Counted from the stretch's first letter, positions 42,507 through 50,902 are shown. The stretch is 64,000 nt of DNA from Mesorhizobium sp. B2-3-12 (GCF_006442205.1 NZ_VFVR01000008.1:124001-188000), one strand, 5' to 3'. Numbers and translations: made by a program. Notes: a model not told the origin generated them from the sequence alone.

Positions 42507-43157
42507 TCAAAGCTGGCGCAACGCATCGCTGGCGCGGGAAGACCCCAGCGCCCTCTGCATGGCCTGCCGGGATTGGGCGCGATCGGGCGTGATCCAGTTC
42601 GGTTCCGCGCCCAGGAAGCGGTCGAGGAATGCCACGGCATAGGCCGGCATCTCGGTGACGTTCTCGCGATAGGACCACCATGTGCGCAGGTCGTCGGCGC
42701 ATTTGTCGATGCTGGGCGCCGAGCCGAATTCCTGCTCATGGATCGCCGAAATCACCGAGACGCAGTAGTTGGTGTAGAGAAAGCCTTCCGGCCAGAAGCG
42801 GATGATGTCCAGCGTGCTGGCATTCTGATCCGTTTCGATAAGGTGGGTAAGGCCGGAGATCTCCCTGGCCGGTGCCTGCTTGATCAGTTCGCGCAGCACG
42901 AGGCCGGCGGCAAAGACGATGAAGTCGGCGCGGTCGATCGCGGCAAAGCGCTTCTGCGCCTCCATGACCTCGACCCAGTCGAGAAAAGCCCGGGTCAGCT
43001 TGGCCTCGTCGATTTCGAAGCGCACGCCGAATGTGTCAGAAACGACCTTGGCGCTGCCGCGAAAGGTGGCACGGAACCAGCGCAACTGCCGCAACCTGTG
43101 GCGCAGGTCGGGCATGAGGGCCAGTTCATCCCTGAAGGGCAGTTCCATTGCATGCAT
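42507..43157 (-). CDS. hypothetical protein, 216 aa
   Basis: Unrecognised soluble protein, helical, with several Trp and aromatic residues (RQLRWFRATFRGS, FLYTNYCVSVISAIHEQEFG, RTWWSYRENV). No signal peptide or membrane helix. Internal composition is normal for the genome. It lies between the HAD phosphatase and the PTS operon, divergent from the latter, so it may share its control region with site D. Start is ATG 43157 or 43148; neither has a strong ribosome binding site. Confidence 0.65.
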   Translation of the reverse strand: MHAMELPFRDELALMPDLRHRLRQLRWFRATFRGSAKVVSDTFGVRFEIDEAKLTRAFLDWVEVMEAQKRFAAIDRADFIVFAAGLVLRELIKQAPAREISGLTHLIETDQNASTLDIIRFWPEGFLYTNYCVSVISAIHEQEFGSAPSIDKCADDLRTWWSYRENVTEMPAYAVAFLDRFLGAEPNWITPDRAQSRQAMQRALGSSRASDALRQL

Positions 43158-43238
43158 CCCGTTTCATCACAGGCTAGCACAGACGTGCCGCCGCCGAAAT
43201 CGTGCGGCGGCCCTGTGGATGACCGTGGCCACGGCCAA

Positions 43239-43278
43239 TATCATACATATTGACATTCACGGAAACAAATGTTCTCAC
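43239..43278. promoter_or_regulatory. candidate SorC-type operator, site D
   Basis: TATCATACAT (43239-43248), 20 bases, then ATGTTCTCAC (43269-43278), 62-101 bases before gutM. Same ACAT-N20-ATGTTC layout as sites A and C, with weaker flanks. An ATTGACATT stretch inside it (43249-43257) also occurs in site B. A TTGACA is at 43250-43255. Confidence 0.45.
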
Positions 43279-43339
43279 TTTGCTGTTGTCGCGCGCCGGT
43301 CCAAGGTGCACTTCAATTGAGGCTCGGGAGGAGAACCGA

Positions 43340-43777
43340 ATGGCGATTTGGCAGTGGGGACTGCTTCTGCTGGTTATTGTGTGGGCGTTGCAGTCGCTCG
43401 GCGTCTGGCTGCAGATGCGGCACTATTCGGATGTCTTCCGTGGCGTCACCGACCAATACAAGGATGGCTTCGTCGGCGCCGGCAATTTTCGCGGCCGATT
43501 TGCCAAGGGCACGATCGCGCTGGTCGTGGTTACGCCCGACCTGATCGTGCGCCGCATGATGGTGATGAGCGGCCGTTCCGTCTTCACCAAATTCAAGCGA
43601 CATGAAGAATTCGAGGGTGTTCCCCTCGATCGACTCCGGTCCAACCCTGCGATCATGGGGGAGGGGGAACCCGGTGTGGCCGAGGCCGTGAAGCGGGCGA
43701 TCGAACAGATCGACAAAGCACGGTCGGAGCCGGGGAAGAAGCCGGGCCTGTCCGGTTTGAACGTAGCAAGGGCATAG
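43340..43777 (+). CDS. gutM: glucitol operon activator GutM
   Basis: Small protein of 145 residues matching GutM/SrlM: an N-terminal hydrophobic helix (WQWGLLLLVIVWALQSLGVWLQM), then RHYSDVFRG and a conserved FVGAGNFRGRFAKGTIALVVVTPDLIVRRMMVMSGRSVFTKFKRHEEFEG. In enterobacteria GutM is an activator needed with the glucitol repressor for full gut expression; the mechanism is poorly known and the helix suggests it is membrane-bound. AGGAG precedes ATG 43340. It heads the PTS operon. Confidence 0.85.
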   Translation: MAIWQWGLLLLVIVWALQSLGVWLQMRHYSDVFRGVTDQYKDGFVGAGNFRGRFAKGTIALVVVTPDLIVRRMMVMSGRSVFTKFKRHEEFEGVPLDRLRSNPAIMGEGEPGVAEAVKRAIEQIDKARSEPGKKPGLSGLNVARA

Positions 43778-43830
43778 AGGAGGCCGTGCGCCGACCGGGA
43801 TCACCCGGCGGGCCGGCATAAGGAGGAGAA

Positions 43831-44592
43831 ATGTCTGTATTTTCGTTGTTGGCGCAGCATGCCGACATGGCCGTGCACAATTTGCATGTCGCGAGTGCCA
43901 TGGTTTCGGATGCTGCATTGCATGGCAAGCTTGCCGTCGAGCATGCTTCCGACCATCTCGTTGTCCTGGCGCAAGCCGACAGCGGGCCGATTACCGTCGA
44001 CCAGTTCAAGGAAAAGCTGAAGGACGTCCAGCAGGAAGAGCAGCTCGGCTGGCTGACCGCCATCGGCAAGTACTTCATCGGCATCTTCCAGAAGGGCGGC
44101 GAAGTGTTCGCCGGTTTCGTCACCGGCATCATTCCGACGCTGGTGGTGCTGATGACCGCCTTCTACGCCGTCACCGAACTGGTCGGCGAAGAGCGCGTTC
44201 ATGGCCTGGCGCGTGGCGCCGGCAGGATCGCGCTGACGCGCTATACGCTGCTGCCGCTGCTTGCGGTGTTCTTCCTCACCAATCCGATGGCCTATACGTT
44301 CGGATCGTTCCTGGAAGAGAAGCACAAGCCCGCCTTCTATGACGCGGCCGTGTCCTACGTGCATCCGCCGCTCGGCCTGTTCCCGCACATCAACCCCGGC
44401 GAATATTTCGTCTGGGGCGGCATTCTGGTCGCGCTGCTGGAACTGGAAAAGAAGGGCGCCGTCGTCGCCGGTTACCACGTCAAGGTGGCAATCTGGTACG
44501 CCATCGTCGGCCTCGTCGTCATTCTGCTCAAGGGCATGCTGACCGAGCGCATCACCGCCATCATGGCACGCCGCCAGGGCGTCGAGCTGTAA
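43831..44592 (+). CDS. srlA: PTS glucitol/sorbitol-type permease IIC (SrlA/GutA)
   Basis: Membrane component of a glucitol-family PTS, 253 residues. The family core starts near residue 75 (LTAIGKYFIGIFQKGGEVFAGFVTGIIPTLVVLMTAFYAV) and includes FFLTNPMAYTFGSFLEEKHKPAFYDAAVSYVHPPLGLFPHINPGEYFVWGG. E. coli SrlA is about 187 residues, so there are roughly 70 extra N-terminal residues with several His (AQHADMAVHNLHVASAM). AGGAGG precedes the ATG. The sugar alcohol transported is not fixed by the sequence. Confidence 0.88.
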   Translation: MSVFSLLAQHADMAVHNLHVASAMVSDAALHGKLAVEHASDHLVVLAQADSGPITVDQFKEKLKDVQQEEQLGWLTAIGKYFIGIFQKGGEVFAGFVTGIIPTLVVLMTAFYAVTELVGEERVHGLARGAGRIALTRYTLLPLLAVFFLTNPMAYTFGSFLEEKHKPAFYDAAVSYVHPPLGLFPHINPGEYFVWGGILVALLELEKKGAVVAGYHVKVAIWYAIVGLVVILLKGMLTERITAIMARRQGVEL

Positions 44593-44608
44593 GGGCGGGG
44601 AGGACATC

Positions 44609-45607
44609 ATGGCCAAGACATACAAAGCCGTAAGGATCACCCGGGGCAAAACAGGGTGGGGCGGTCCGCTCGTGATCGAGCCGACCGAACAGCGCAGCAA
44701 GGTTGTTTCCGTCACCGGTGGCGGCATTCATCCGGTGGCGCAACTCATCGCCGACATGACCGGCGCCGAAGCCGTCGACGGCTTCAAGGCGCCGCCGATC
44801 GAAAGCGAAATGGCGGTGGTCGTCGTCGACTGCGGCGGCACCGCACGCTGCGGCGTCTACCCGCGCAAGCGTATCCCGACCGTCAACCTGACACCGGTCG
44901 GTCAGTCCGGGCCGCTCGCGCAGTTCATCACCGAGGATATTTATGTTTCGGGCGTCAAGCCGGCCGACGTCACAATGGCCGACGGTTCCGAGGCGGTCAC
45001 CACTGCGGGGGGAGCAGCATCGATGAGTTCTACCAACAACACCGCGACCCCGGCGGCGCTGCCCAGCGAGGGCGGGCTGATCGGTTTCATCAGCACGATC
45101 GGCCGCGTCATGGGTCGTGTCGTCGGCATTTTCTTCAATGCCGGCCGCCGCACCATCGACCAGGTCATCCGCAACGTGCTGCCGTTCATGGCCTTCGTGA
45201 CCATGCTCATCGGCCTGATCCTCTATACCGGTATCGGCGACGTGCTGGCGCAGCCGATGGGTCCGCTGGCCAACAACATCGTCGGTCTGCTGGTCATCTC
45301 GGCGATCTGCGGCCTGCCTTTCCTGTCGCCCATCCTGGGGCCAGGCGCCGTCATCGCGCAGGTCATCGGCGTCGCCATCATCGGCCCGCAGATCGCCAAC
45401 GGTACGATTTCGCCGGCAATGGCCCTGCCGGCGCTGTTTGCCTACAACACCCAGGTCGGCTGCGACTTCGTCCCCGTCGGCCTGGCACTCGGCGAGGCCA
45501 AGCCCAAGACCATCGAAATCGGCGTTCCGGCGGTGCTCATCAGCCGTCAGATCATGGGTCCGGTCTCGGTGCTGATCGCCTGGGTCGTCTCCCTGATCGT
45601 GTTCTGA
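44609..45607 (+). CDS. srlE: PTS glucitol/sorbitol-type IIBC (SrlE/GutE)
   Basis: Combined IIB and membrane part, 332 residues. The IIB domain shows TRGKTGWGGPLVIEP and the phosphorylatable Cys75 in VVDCGGTARCGVYPRKR. Membrane helices from about residue 185 contain FMAFVTMLIGLILYTGIGDVLA and LSPILGPGAVIAQVIGVAIIGPQIANG. It follows IIC by 16 bases. It receives phosphate from IIA and passes it to the incoming polyol. Confidence 0.9.
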   Translation: MAKTYKAVRITRGKTGWGGPLVIEPTEQRSKVVSVTGGGIHPVAQLIADMTGAEAVDGFKAPPIESEMAVVVVDCGGTARCGVYPRKRIPTVNLTPVGQSGPLAQFITEDIYVSGVKPADVTMADGSEAVTTAGGAASMSSTNNTATPAALPSEGGLIGFISTIGRVMGRVVGIFFNAGRRTIDQVIRNVLPFMAFVTMLIGLILYTGIGDVLAQPMGPLANNIVGLLVISAICGLPFLSPILGPGAVIAQVIGVAIIGPQIANGTISPAMALPALFAYNTQVGCDFVPVGLALGEAKPKTIEIGVPAVLISRQIMGPVSVLIAWVVSLIVF

Positions 45608-45635
45608 AAAAACCAACAACAACGAGGTTCGCCAT

Positions 45636-46016
45636 ATGTCGGTTCTTCTCAAGACACGGGTCACTGCAATCGGACCCGAAGTGGCGGACCTTGCCGAAGG
45701 AGGCGTGGTCATCCTGTTCGCGGATGGCTCGCCGCCCGAGCTTGCCGAAGTCTCCGTCCTGCACAGGACGGAGCAAGGCCCGAGTGACGGAGCGCCCGCG
45801 AAGGGCGCTTCGATCACCATCGGCCCGGTTTCAGCCGTCATAACCGCGGTCGGCTCCAGCGCCTGGAGCAAGGTGCTCGAAATGGGCCACGTCGTCATCT
45901 CGTTCAACGGCGCCCCGGAGGCCGAGAGGCCAGGCGAGATCTGCGCATCGCCGGTCGATGCCCAGGCGCTTGTCGCCGCCCTGAAGACAGACGCGATCAT
46001 CACAATCGCCGCCTGA
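45636..46016 (+). CDS. srlB: PTS glucitol/sorbitol-type IIA (SrlB/GutB)
   Basis: Soluble phosphocarrier of 126 residues, the usual length. His43 in AEVSVLHRTEQ is at the position of the phosphorylated His43 of the E. coli protein. The end DAQALVAALKTDAIITI is also family-like. It lies between IIBC and the HPr-EI fusion in one operon. Confidence 0.87.
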   Translation: MSVLLKTRVTAIGPEVADLAEGGVVILFADGSPPELAEVSVLHRTEQGPSDGAPAKGASITIGPVSAVITAVGSSAWSKVLEMGHVVISFNGAPEAERPGEICASPVDAQALVAALKTDAIITIAA

Positions 46017-46073
46017 AAGCACTCGCGCCCCGCCCAGTCTGGCTTTGGCGCCCAAAAAAGCAGAGTATTTGCC

Positions 46074-48056
46074 ATGGAACGCTCGACCATCGTCAGAGTG
46101 CATGAAGGTTTGCACGCCCGCCCCGCCACGCGCTTCGTGAAGCTCGCGAAGGGTTTCGAATCCGACGTCGAACTGGTCAAGGACGGCAAGGCGGTCAGCG
46201 CCAAGAGCTCGGTCAAGCTGATGCTGCTGGCGGTCAAGGAAAACCAGGAAGTCACCGTGCGGGCGAACGGCGCCGACGCCATCGAGGCGATCGAGGCGCT
46301 GATCGGCTATCTCGAGAACCCAAAGGCGGGTCTGGAAGACGAAGAAACCCACACCCCGGCGAATGACGCAGGCAAGGATACGGCGCTGGCGCCGGCGACC
46401 GAATCCGTGCCGGCGGCATCGGAGGATGCAGGTGGTTTGCGCGGCGTTGCCGCAAGCGAGGGCGTCGCCATCGGGCCGGCCTTCGCGCATTTCCCGCCTG
46501 ACATCGCCGGGCAGGGCCGTATGCTGCAGGCGGAAGAAATCGCCGGCGAGATCGACAGGTTCCGCGCCGCCGTCGCCGCCGTCCAGGCGCGCATGGATCG
46601 GGCCTTGGCGCAGGATAGTCTGTCGGCGGGAGACCGCGGCATCGTCGCGGCACTCAGGGATATCGCCGCCGACGACAGCCTGACCGGCGAGGCCGAAAAG
46701 GCGATCAAGGGCGGCAATGACGCGATCTCGGCCACGATCACCGGCGCTTCCACCATCGCCGCCGATTTCAGCGCCGTCGACGATCATTATCTCAATGCGC
46801 GGGCGGACGACGTCCACGCGGTCGGGCGGCAGATTTGCCTGGTGCTGCTCGGACAGGACGACGTGAGCCTCGAAAACATCCCGCAGGGTGCGATCCTGAT
46901 CGCCGATGATATCGGCGCCTGGGATCTGGCGCGCGCGCCGCTGAAACGCATCGGCGGCGTGGTGTGCGGCCATGGCGGCGCCACCTCGCATATCGCCATC
47001 ATCGCCCGTTCGCACGGCATTCCGGCGGTGCTGGGGCTTGGCGACCAGGTCAACGCCTTGCGCACGGCGCGAGAGGTGGCGCTCGACGGCAACAGTGGCC
47101 AGGTGATCATCGATCCCGACGCGGCGACGCGCGCCGATTTCGCCGGCCGTGTCGAAGCGGCGGCAAAGGAGCGTGCCGGCCTGACCGCGTTCAAGACGGT
47201 GACGCCGAAGCTGGCTGACGGCAGGGTGATCGAGGTCGCGGCCAATATCGGCTCGCTGGAGGAGATCGAAGCAGCACAGGAGGCGGGCGCCATGGGCGTC
47301 GGCCTGTTCCGCACCGAGCTTTTGTTCATGCGCCATATGCGCCTGCCGTCGGAAGACATGCAGGCCGAGACCTATGCGGCGCTGGCCAGGGCCTTCGCGC
47401 CCTATCCGGTCATCGTGCGCACGCTCGACATCGGCGGCGACAAGCCGATCGCCGGCATCGAGTTTCCCGACGAGGAAAATCCGTTCCTCGGCTGGCGCGG
47501 CATCCGCATGTGCCTCGACCGTCCCGATATCTTCAAGCGTCAACTCAGGGCGCTGCTGAGGGCGGCCGTGCACGGCAACATCAAGGTGATGCTGCCGATG
47601 GTGTCTGATATCGGCGAGGTGAGGCAGACGCGTCTTCTGGTCGATGAATGCGCCGCCGAACTGAAGGCCGAAGGCGTGCCGCACGCGACATTCGATCTCG
47701 GCGTGATGATCGAGACCCCGGCCGCGGTGCTGATCGCACCGGCACTGGCCAAGGAGGTGGCTTTCTTCTCGATCGGCACCAATGATCTCACCCAGTACAT
47801 CATGGCCGCCGACAGGCTCAACCCGACCGTTGCCAAGCTCAACGACGTCACCAATCCGGCGGTCATGTCGGCGATCGAGCTGACGGCCAAGGCCGGCGTC
47901 GCCGCCGGCATCATGGTGGGCATGTGCGGCGAGGCGGCGGGCCGGCCGGATCTCATTCCGGCCTTTCTGGACATGGGCCTGACCGAGCTGTCGATGAGCC
48001 CGGCCTCGATCCAGCGCGCCAAGAAGACGATCATGGCCATGACGGCCGGGGAGTAG
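46074..48056 (+). CDS. HPr-Enzyme I fusion phosphocarrier of the PTS
   Basis: General PTS phosphotransfer in one chain, 660 residues. Residues 1 to about 88 are HPr with His14 in EGLHARPATRF. After an Ala-rich linker comes Enzyme I: the swivel domain with His306 in GGATSHIAIIARS, and the PEP-binding barrel with TELLFMR, VRTLDIGGDKP, SIGTNDLTQY and the catalytic Cys in GMCGEAAG. Rhizobia normally have only the nitrogen-PTS (EI-Ntr with a GAF domain, NPr). This protein has no GAF domain and is dedicated to a sugar PTS, as in other operon-borne PTS cassettes. Fusion order is HPr-EI without IIA. Confidence 0.92.
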   Translation: MERSTIVRVHEGLHARPATRFVKLAKGFESDVELVKDGKAVSAKSSVKLMLLAVKENQEVTVRANGADAIEAIEALIGYLENPKAGLEDEETHTPANDAGKDTALAPATESVPAASEDAGGLRGVAASEGVAIGPAFAHFPPDIAGQGRMLQAEEIAGEIDRFRAAVAAVQARMDRALAQDSLSAGDRGIVAALRDIAADDSLTGEAEKAIKGGNDAISATITGASTIAADFSAVDDHYLNARADDVHAVGRQICLVLLGQDDVSLENIPQGAILIADDIGAWDLARAPLKRIGGVVCGHGGATSHIAIIARSHGIPAVLGLGDQVNALRTAREVALDGNSGQVIIDPDAATRADFAGRVEAAAKERAGLTAFKTVTPKLADGRVIEVAANIGSLEEIEAAQEAGAMGVGLFRTELLFMRHMRLPSEDMQAETYAALARAFAPYPVIVRTLDIGGDKPIAGIEFPDEENPFLGWRGIRMCLDRPDIFKRQLRALLRAAVHGNIKVMLPMVSDIGEVRQTRLLVDECAAELKAEGVPHATFDLGVMIETPAAVLIAPALAKEVAFFSIGTNDLTQYIMAADRLNPTVAKLNDVTNPAVMSAIELTAKAGVAAGIMVGMCGEAAGRPDLIPAFLDMGLTELSMSPASIQRAKKTIMAMTAGE

Positions 48057-48081
48057 TTTCCGCGACCGCTGCTGCTGGAGC

Positions 48082-48882
48082 TTACGGCAAGTGGGCAAGC
48101 AAGGTGGCGAAGACAGGCGTCAATTCGTCGACCGGGCTCGCCTTGGCACAGGCCTGGACGATGCGGTCACGACGGATGTCGGCGGCCAGGATCGCGATCT
48201 CAAGCATATCGGGCTCCGGCGCGCCATCGCGGCCGGTTGTCGCCAGGCCGCAGGCCAGGACGACCGGCGCCAGGCAGCTTACCTCGAGCGCCTTGTCACC
48301 CATTGCCACCGCGTCCGGGGCGGCGTCACCAAAACGGATCGGGCGCTGGCCAAGGCACTCGACCAGCAACGCCGAACACGTCGCCGCGATGGCCTGCAAT
48401 CCAGCATCGGGCGCGGTAAGCGCGGCCAACATCTCGGCACGCCGTTTGCGCATGGCCGCATGGACAGCGGCGAATCCGGCTTCATGGATACGGGCATTGT
48501 CGATCTTGAGCCCGGCAAGCACCGCCTTGGTCAGGTAATACATGTCGCGCCGGAACAGGCGCTCGGCGCTCAACTGCTGTTCTTCGTCCCCGGCCGGGAA
48601 ATAGGTGCCGAGACCTTTCACCGTCGTTCCGTCCACCCTTATCGGGCGTTCGTGCGGGACGAAGGATTCGGCGATCGACAGCGCTTCGTCGACGGCACTG
48701 GCGGCATGGCTGAGCAGGCCTTCGATGCCTTTGCCCGGAAATGGCGGCAGATGGCTGGTCGCTTCGCGCAGCAGGCTGGCCTCGCTGGCGCCGTCATGGC
48801 GGCTCTGGCGGATGATGTCGCGGACTTCCCGCAGCCGGTCCTTAAGGTTGACGCGAACGTCTTCGGAGATTTGTCGGAGCAT
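48082..48882 (-). CDS. hypothetical protein, 266 aa
   Basis: Unrecognised soluble protein, mainly helical. It starts MLRQISEDVRVNLKDRLREVRDIIRQSR, has a central GTYFPAGDEEQQLSAERLFRRDMYYLTKAVLAGLKID, and a Cys-containing segment IAATCSALLVECLGQRP. There are no membrane helices or signal peptide. It converges on the PTS operon and is divergent from the second SorC regulator, from which it is separated by a palindrome (48951-48972), so it may be controlled by that regulator. No function can be given. Confidence 0.65.
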   Translation of the reverse strand: MLRQISEDVRVNLKDRLREVRDIIRQSRHDGASEASLLREATSHLPPFPGKGIEGLLSHAASAVDEALSIAESFVPHERPIRVDGTTVKGLGTYFPAGDEEQQLSAERLFRRDMYYLTKAVLAGLKIDNARIHEAGFAAVHAAMRKRRAEMLAALTAPDAGLQAIAATCSALLVECLGQRPIRFGDAAPDAVAMGDKALEVSCLAPVVLACGLATTGRDGAPEPDMLEIAILAADIRRDRIVQACAKASPVDELTPVFATLLAHLP

Positions 48883-48950
48883 CGCGGTTTGCCTCGAATG
48901 TGCCGTGCGGGACCAGCCGCGGTGGGCCGGCCACCACCTCTACATTGTTC

Positions 48951-48972
48951 CTATCGATTGGTAGATCAATAG
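48951..48972. promoter_or_regulatory. candidate operator of the second SorC regulator
   Basis: Inverted repeat CTATCGAT-N6-ATCAATAG with one mismatch, in the 156-base divergent space between the 266-aa hypothetical gene and the SorC gene. Its minus strand contains TGATCTAC, which occurs twice more at 53302-53325, in front of the aldolase-kinase operon. Confidence 0.5.
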
Positions 48973-49038
48973 GCGATACTAGACCAGCACGCAGAATCGG
49001 CGGCGGCCACGCGCCCGTCGCCGCGGGGGAGGAATGAT

Positions 49039-50064
49039 TTGGCCAGGGGACGACAAATTGAGGAAAGGCGGGCCGACGAGAGGCGAGCAGGAGCCGAAGC
49101 GGCCGAGCAGGTCGTCAGCGAGAGCCGGACAGACCGCCTCAGGATCCGCGCCGCCTGGATGTATTTCGTCGAGCAGATGACGCAGAACGAGATCGCCGAT
49201 GTGCTTGGCGTCGGCCGCGTCACCATCGTGCGCATGCTGGCGGAGGCCAGGTCGCGCAACGAGGTCAAGATCACAATCGAGAGCGAGCTTCTGGAGATCG
49301 TGCGGCTGGAGCGCGCGCTTGAAAGGACCTTCGGCCTGCAGCAGGCGCTGGTGGCGCCGTTGACCGCGGCCAATGCCGATCCGATCCCGGCGATCGCCGC
49401 CAAGACCGGCATGTTCCTGTCAGATGCGATGAAGTCCGGCATGCAGGTCGGCGTCGGCTGGGGCAATACGCTGTTCCACACCTTGCCGTTCATCAGCGCC
49501 AAATCGCTGACCGATTTCAAGGTGATTTCGCTGCTTGGCGGCGTTGGCGTCGCGCGCCGGGTCAACCCAGCCGAGTTCGCCTGGCGCTTTGCCCAGATTT
49601 TCCAGGGCGACGGCTATCTGATGCCGACGCCAGCCGTCGTCGACAGCGTCGAGACCAAGATCGCGCTGATCGAACGCTGCGGCCTGCAGGAGGTTTTTGA
49701 GATGGCCGACGCGCTCGATGCCGTTCTGCTGAGTGTCGGCGGCATTGCTTCGGCCACCACCTTCTCGCGCGGCGGTTTCCTCAGGGAAGCGGACCGCGAG
49801 GCGCTGCTGGCGCGCGGCGCCGTCGGTGACCTGCTGTTCCATTTCTACGACCGCAATGGCGATCTGGTCGACCATCCCGTCAATAATCATGTGATGTCAG
49901 TGGATGTCGACCGGCTGCGCAAGGCGCCGATCCGCATTCTGACCTCGGGTGGCGCGGAGAAGATCGAGGCCTTGTTGGGAGCGATGAACCTGATTGCGCC
50001 GACGATCCTGATCACCGACGAGGAAAGCGCAAGGCGCATGCTCGAAGCGGTCAGCGAAAGCTGA
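49039..50064 (+). CDS. SorC-family transcriptional regulator (second copy)
   Basis: Regulator of 341 residues. The helix-turn-helix is MTQNEIADVLGVGRVTIVRMLAEARSRNEVKI and the effector domain includes VGVGWGNTLFHTL, ISLLGGVGVARRVNP, VVDSVETKIALIERCG and ILTSGGAEKIEALLGAMNL. It is only distantly similar to the SorC protein at 33474. Start is TTG 49039 with a strong GGGGGAGGA five bases upstream; an ATG at 49034 is out of frame. It overlaps the convergent HAD-IIA gene by 14 bases. Likely targets are the adjacent aldolase/kinase operon and itself. Confidence 0.87.
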   Translation: MARGRQIEERRADERRAGAEAAEQVVSESRTDRLRIRAAWMYFVEQMTQNEIADVLGVGRVTIVRMLAEARSRNEVKITIESELLEIVRLERALERTFGLQQALVAPLTAANADPIPAIAAKTGMFLSDAMKSGMQVGVGWGNTLFHTLPFISAKSLTDFKVISLLGGVGVARRVNPAEFAWRFAQIFQGDGYLMPTPAVVDSVETKIALIERCGLQEVFEMADALDAVLLSVGGIASATTFSRGGFLREADREALLARGAVGDLLFHFYDRNGDLVDHPVNNHVMSVDVDRLRKAPIRILTSGGAEKIEALLGAMNLIAPTILITDEESARRMLEAVSES

Positions 50065-50902
50065 ACGATCCCGTGATGTAGTCGGGCCAGACCTTGTGCC
50101 CGTCGAAAACGGCGGCGAGGTCGGCCGTGTCGGCCAATATTCCACCCGACACCAGCGCCGTGGCGATGCCGACACCGTTGCCGCCCGCAATATCGTGTTC
50201 GACGCTGTCGCCGACGCAGACCACGCTGGCGCGCTCCGGTTCGCCTGCCAGGGCGAGCGCGGCATCGAAGATCGCCGGAAAGGGCTTGCCGATGCGGGTG
50301 ACGCCGCCGCCGAGACTTTCGTAGAGATCGGCGATCTCGCCCGCGCCAAAGCGGGGCCCTACCGCCGTCAGCATGACCTTGTCTGGATTGGTGCAGTAGC
50401 ACGGCACTTGCCGCACCGCTGCCGGAGCCAGCAGCCGGCGATAGTGGTCGAGGTCGTGGCGGTCGCCTTCGCTGGCCGAGATCAGCACGAGTTCGGCATC
50501 CTCGCCGGCTTCGGTCAGCGCGAAAGGCAGGCCTTTGATCGCGCTGCGATCGCCGTCGCGGCTGATCAGCAGGCATTTGGTGCCGGGCCGCAACGCCCCG
50601 GTCGCCGCCATTTCGTGGAAACGCCGCCACGCCACCTCGCCGGAGGACACGAAATGGTCCCAACTGCCGGCCGCGAAGCCGAGCTTCAGCAGGCGGTCCT
50701 CGTTCGGACCGGCACGCTTGCCGGAATTGGAAATCAGCACCACCGTCTTGCCGGCGCGCTTCAGCGTGGACAGTGCCGCCACCGCGCCGGGATAGGGGGT
50801 CTGGCCGTCATGCAGCACACCGAACTGGTCGAGAAGGAAGACTTCGTAGCGTTCCGCCAGCGCCGCGATGCCATCGAGCTGTTCGGCCCTCTTCACATTC
50901 AT
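50051..50902 (-). CDS. HAD-IIA family sugar-phosphate phosphatase (NagD-like)
   Basis: Phosphatase of 283 residues with the type IIA cap, related to NagD and p-nitrophenyl phosphatases. Motif I is FLLDQFGVLHDGQTPYPG (nucleophile Asp25), motif II is VLISNSGKR, and motif III is RIGKPFPAIFDAAL with VVCVGDSVEHDIAGG. Last gene of the minus-strand operon; its ATG overlaps the kinase stop (ATGA). Probably removes phosphate from an overflow or toxic sugar phosphate made by the neighbouring kinase or aldolase. Confidence 0.85.
   Translation of the reverse strand: MNVKRAEQLDGIAALAERYEVFLLDQFGVLHDGQTPYPGAVAALSTLKRAGKTVVLISNSGKRAGPNEDRLLKLGFAAGSWDHFVSSGEVAWRRFHEMAATGALRPGTKCLLISRDGDRSAIKGLPFALTEAGEDAELVLISASEGDRHDLDHYRRLLAPAAVRQVPCYCTNPDKVMLTAVGPRFGAGEIADLYESLGGGVTRIGKPFPAIFDAALALAGEPERASVVCVGDSVEHDIAGGNGVGIATALVSGGILADTADLAAVFDGHKVWPDYITGSFSFR

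Noticed and set aside
45831..48098. 755-codon minus-strand frame opposite the HPr-EI gene
   Set aside because: Arg/His/Asp/Gln-rich composition typical of antisense frames in high-GC DNA; the plus-strand gene has all PTS motifs.
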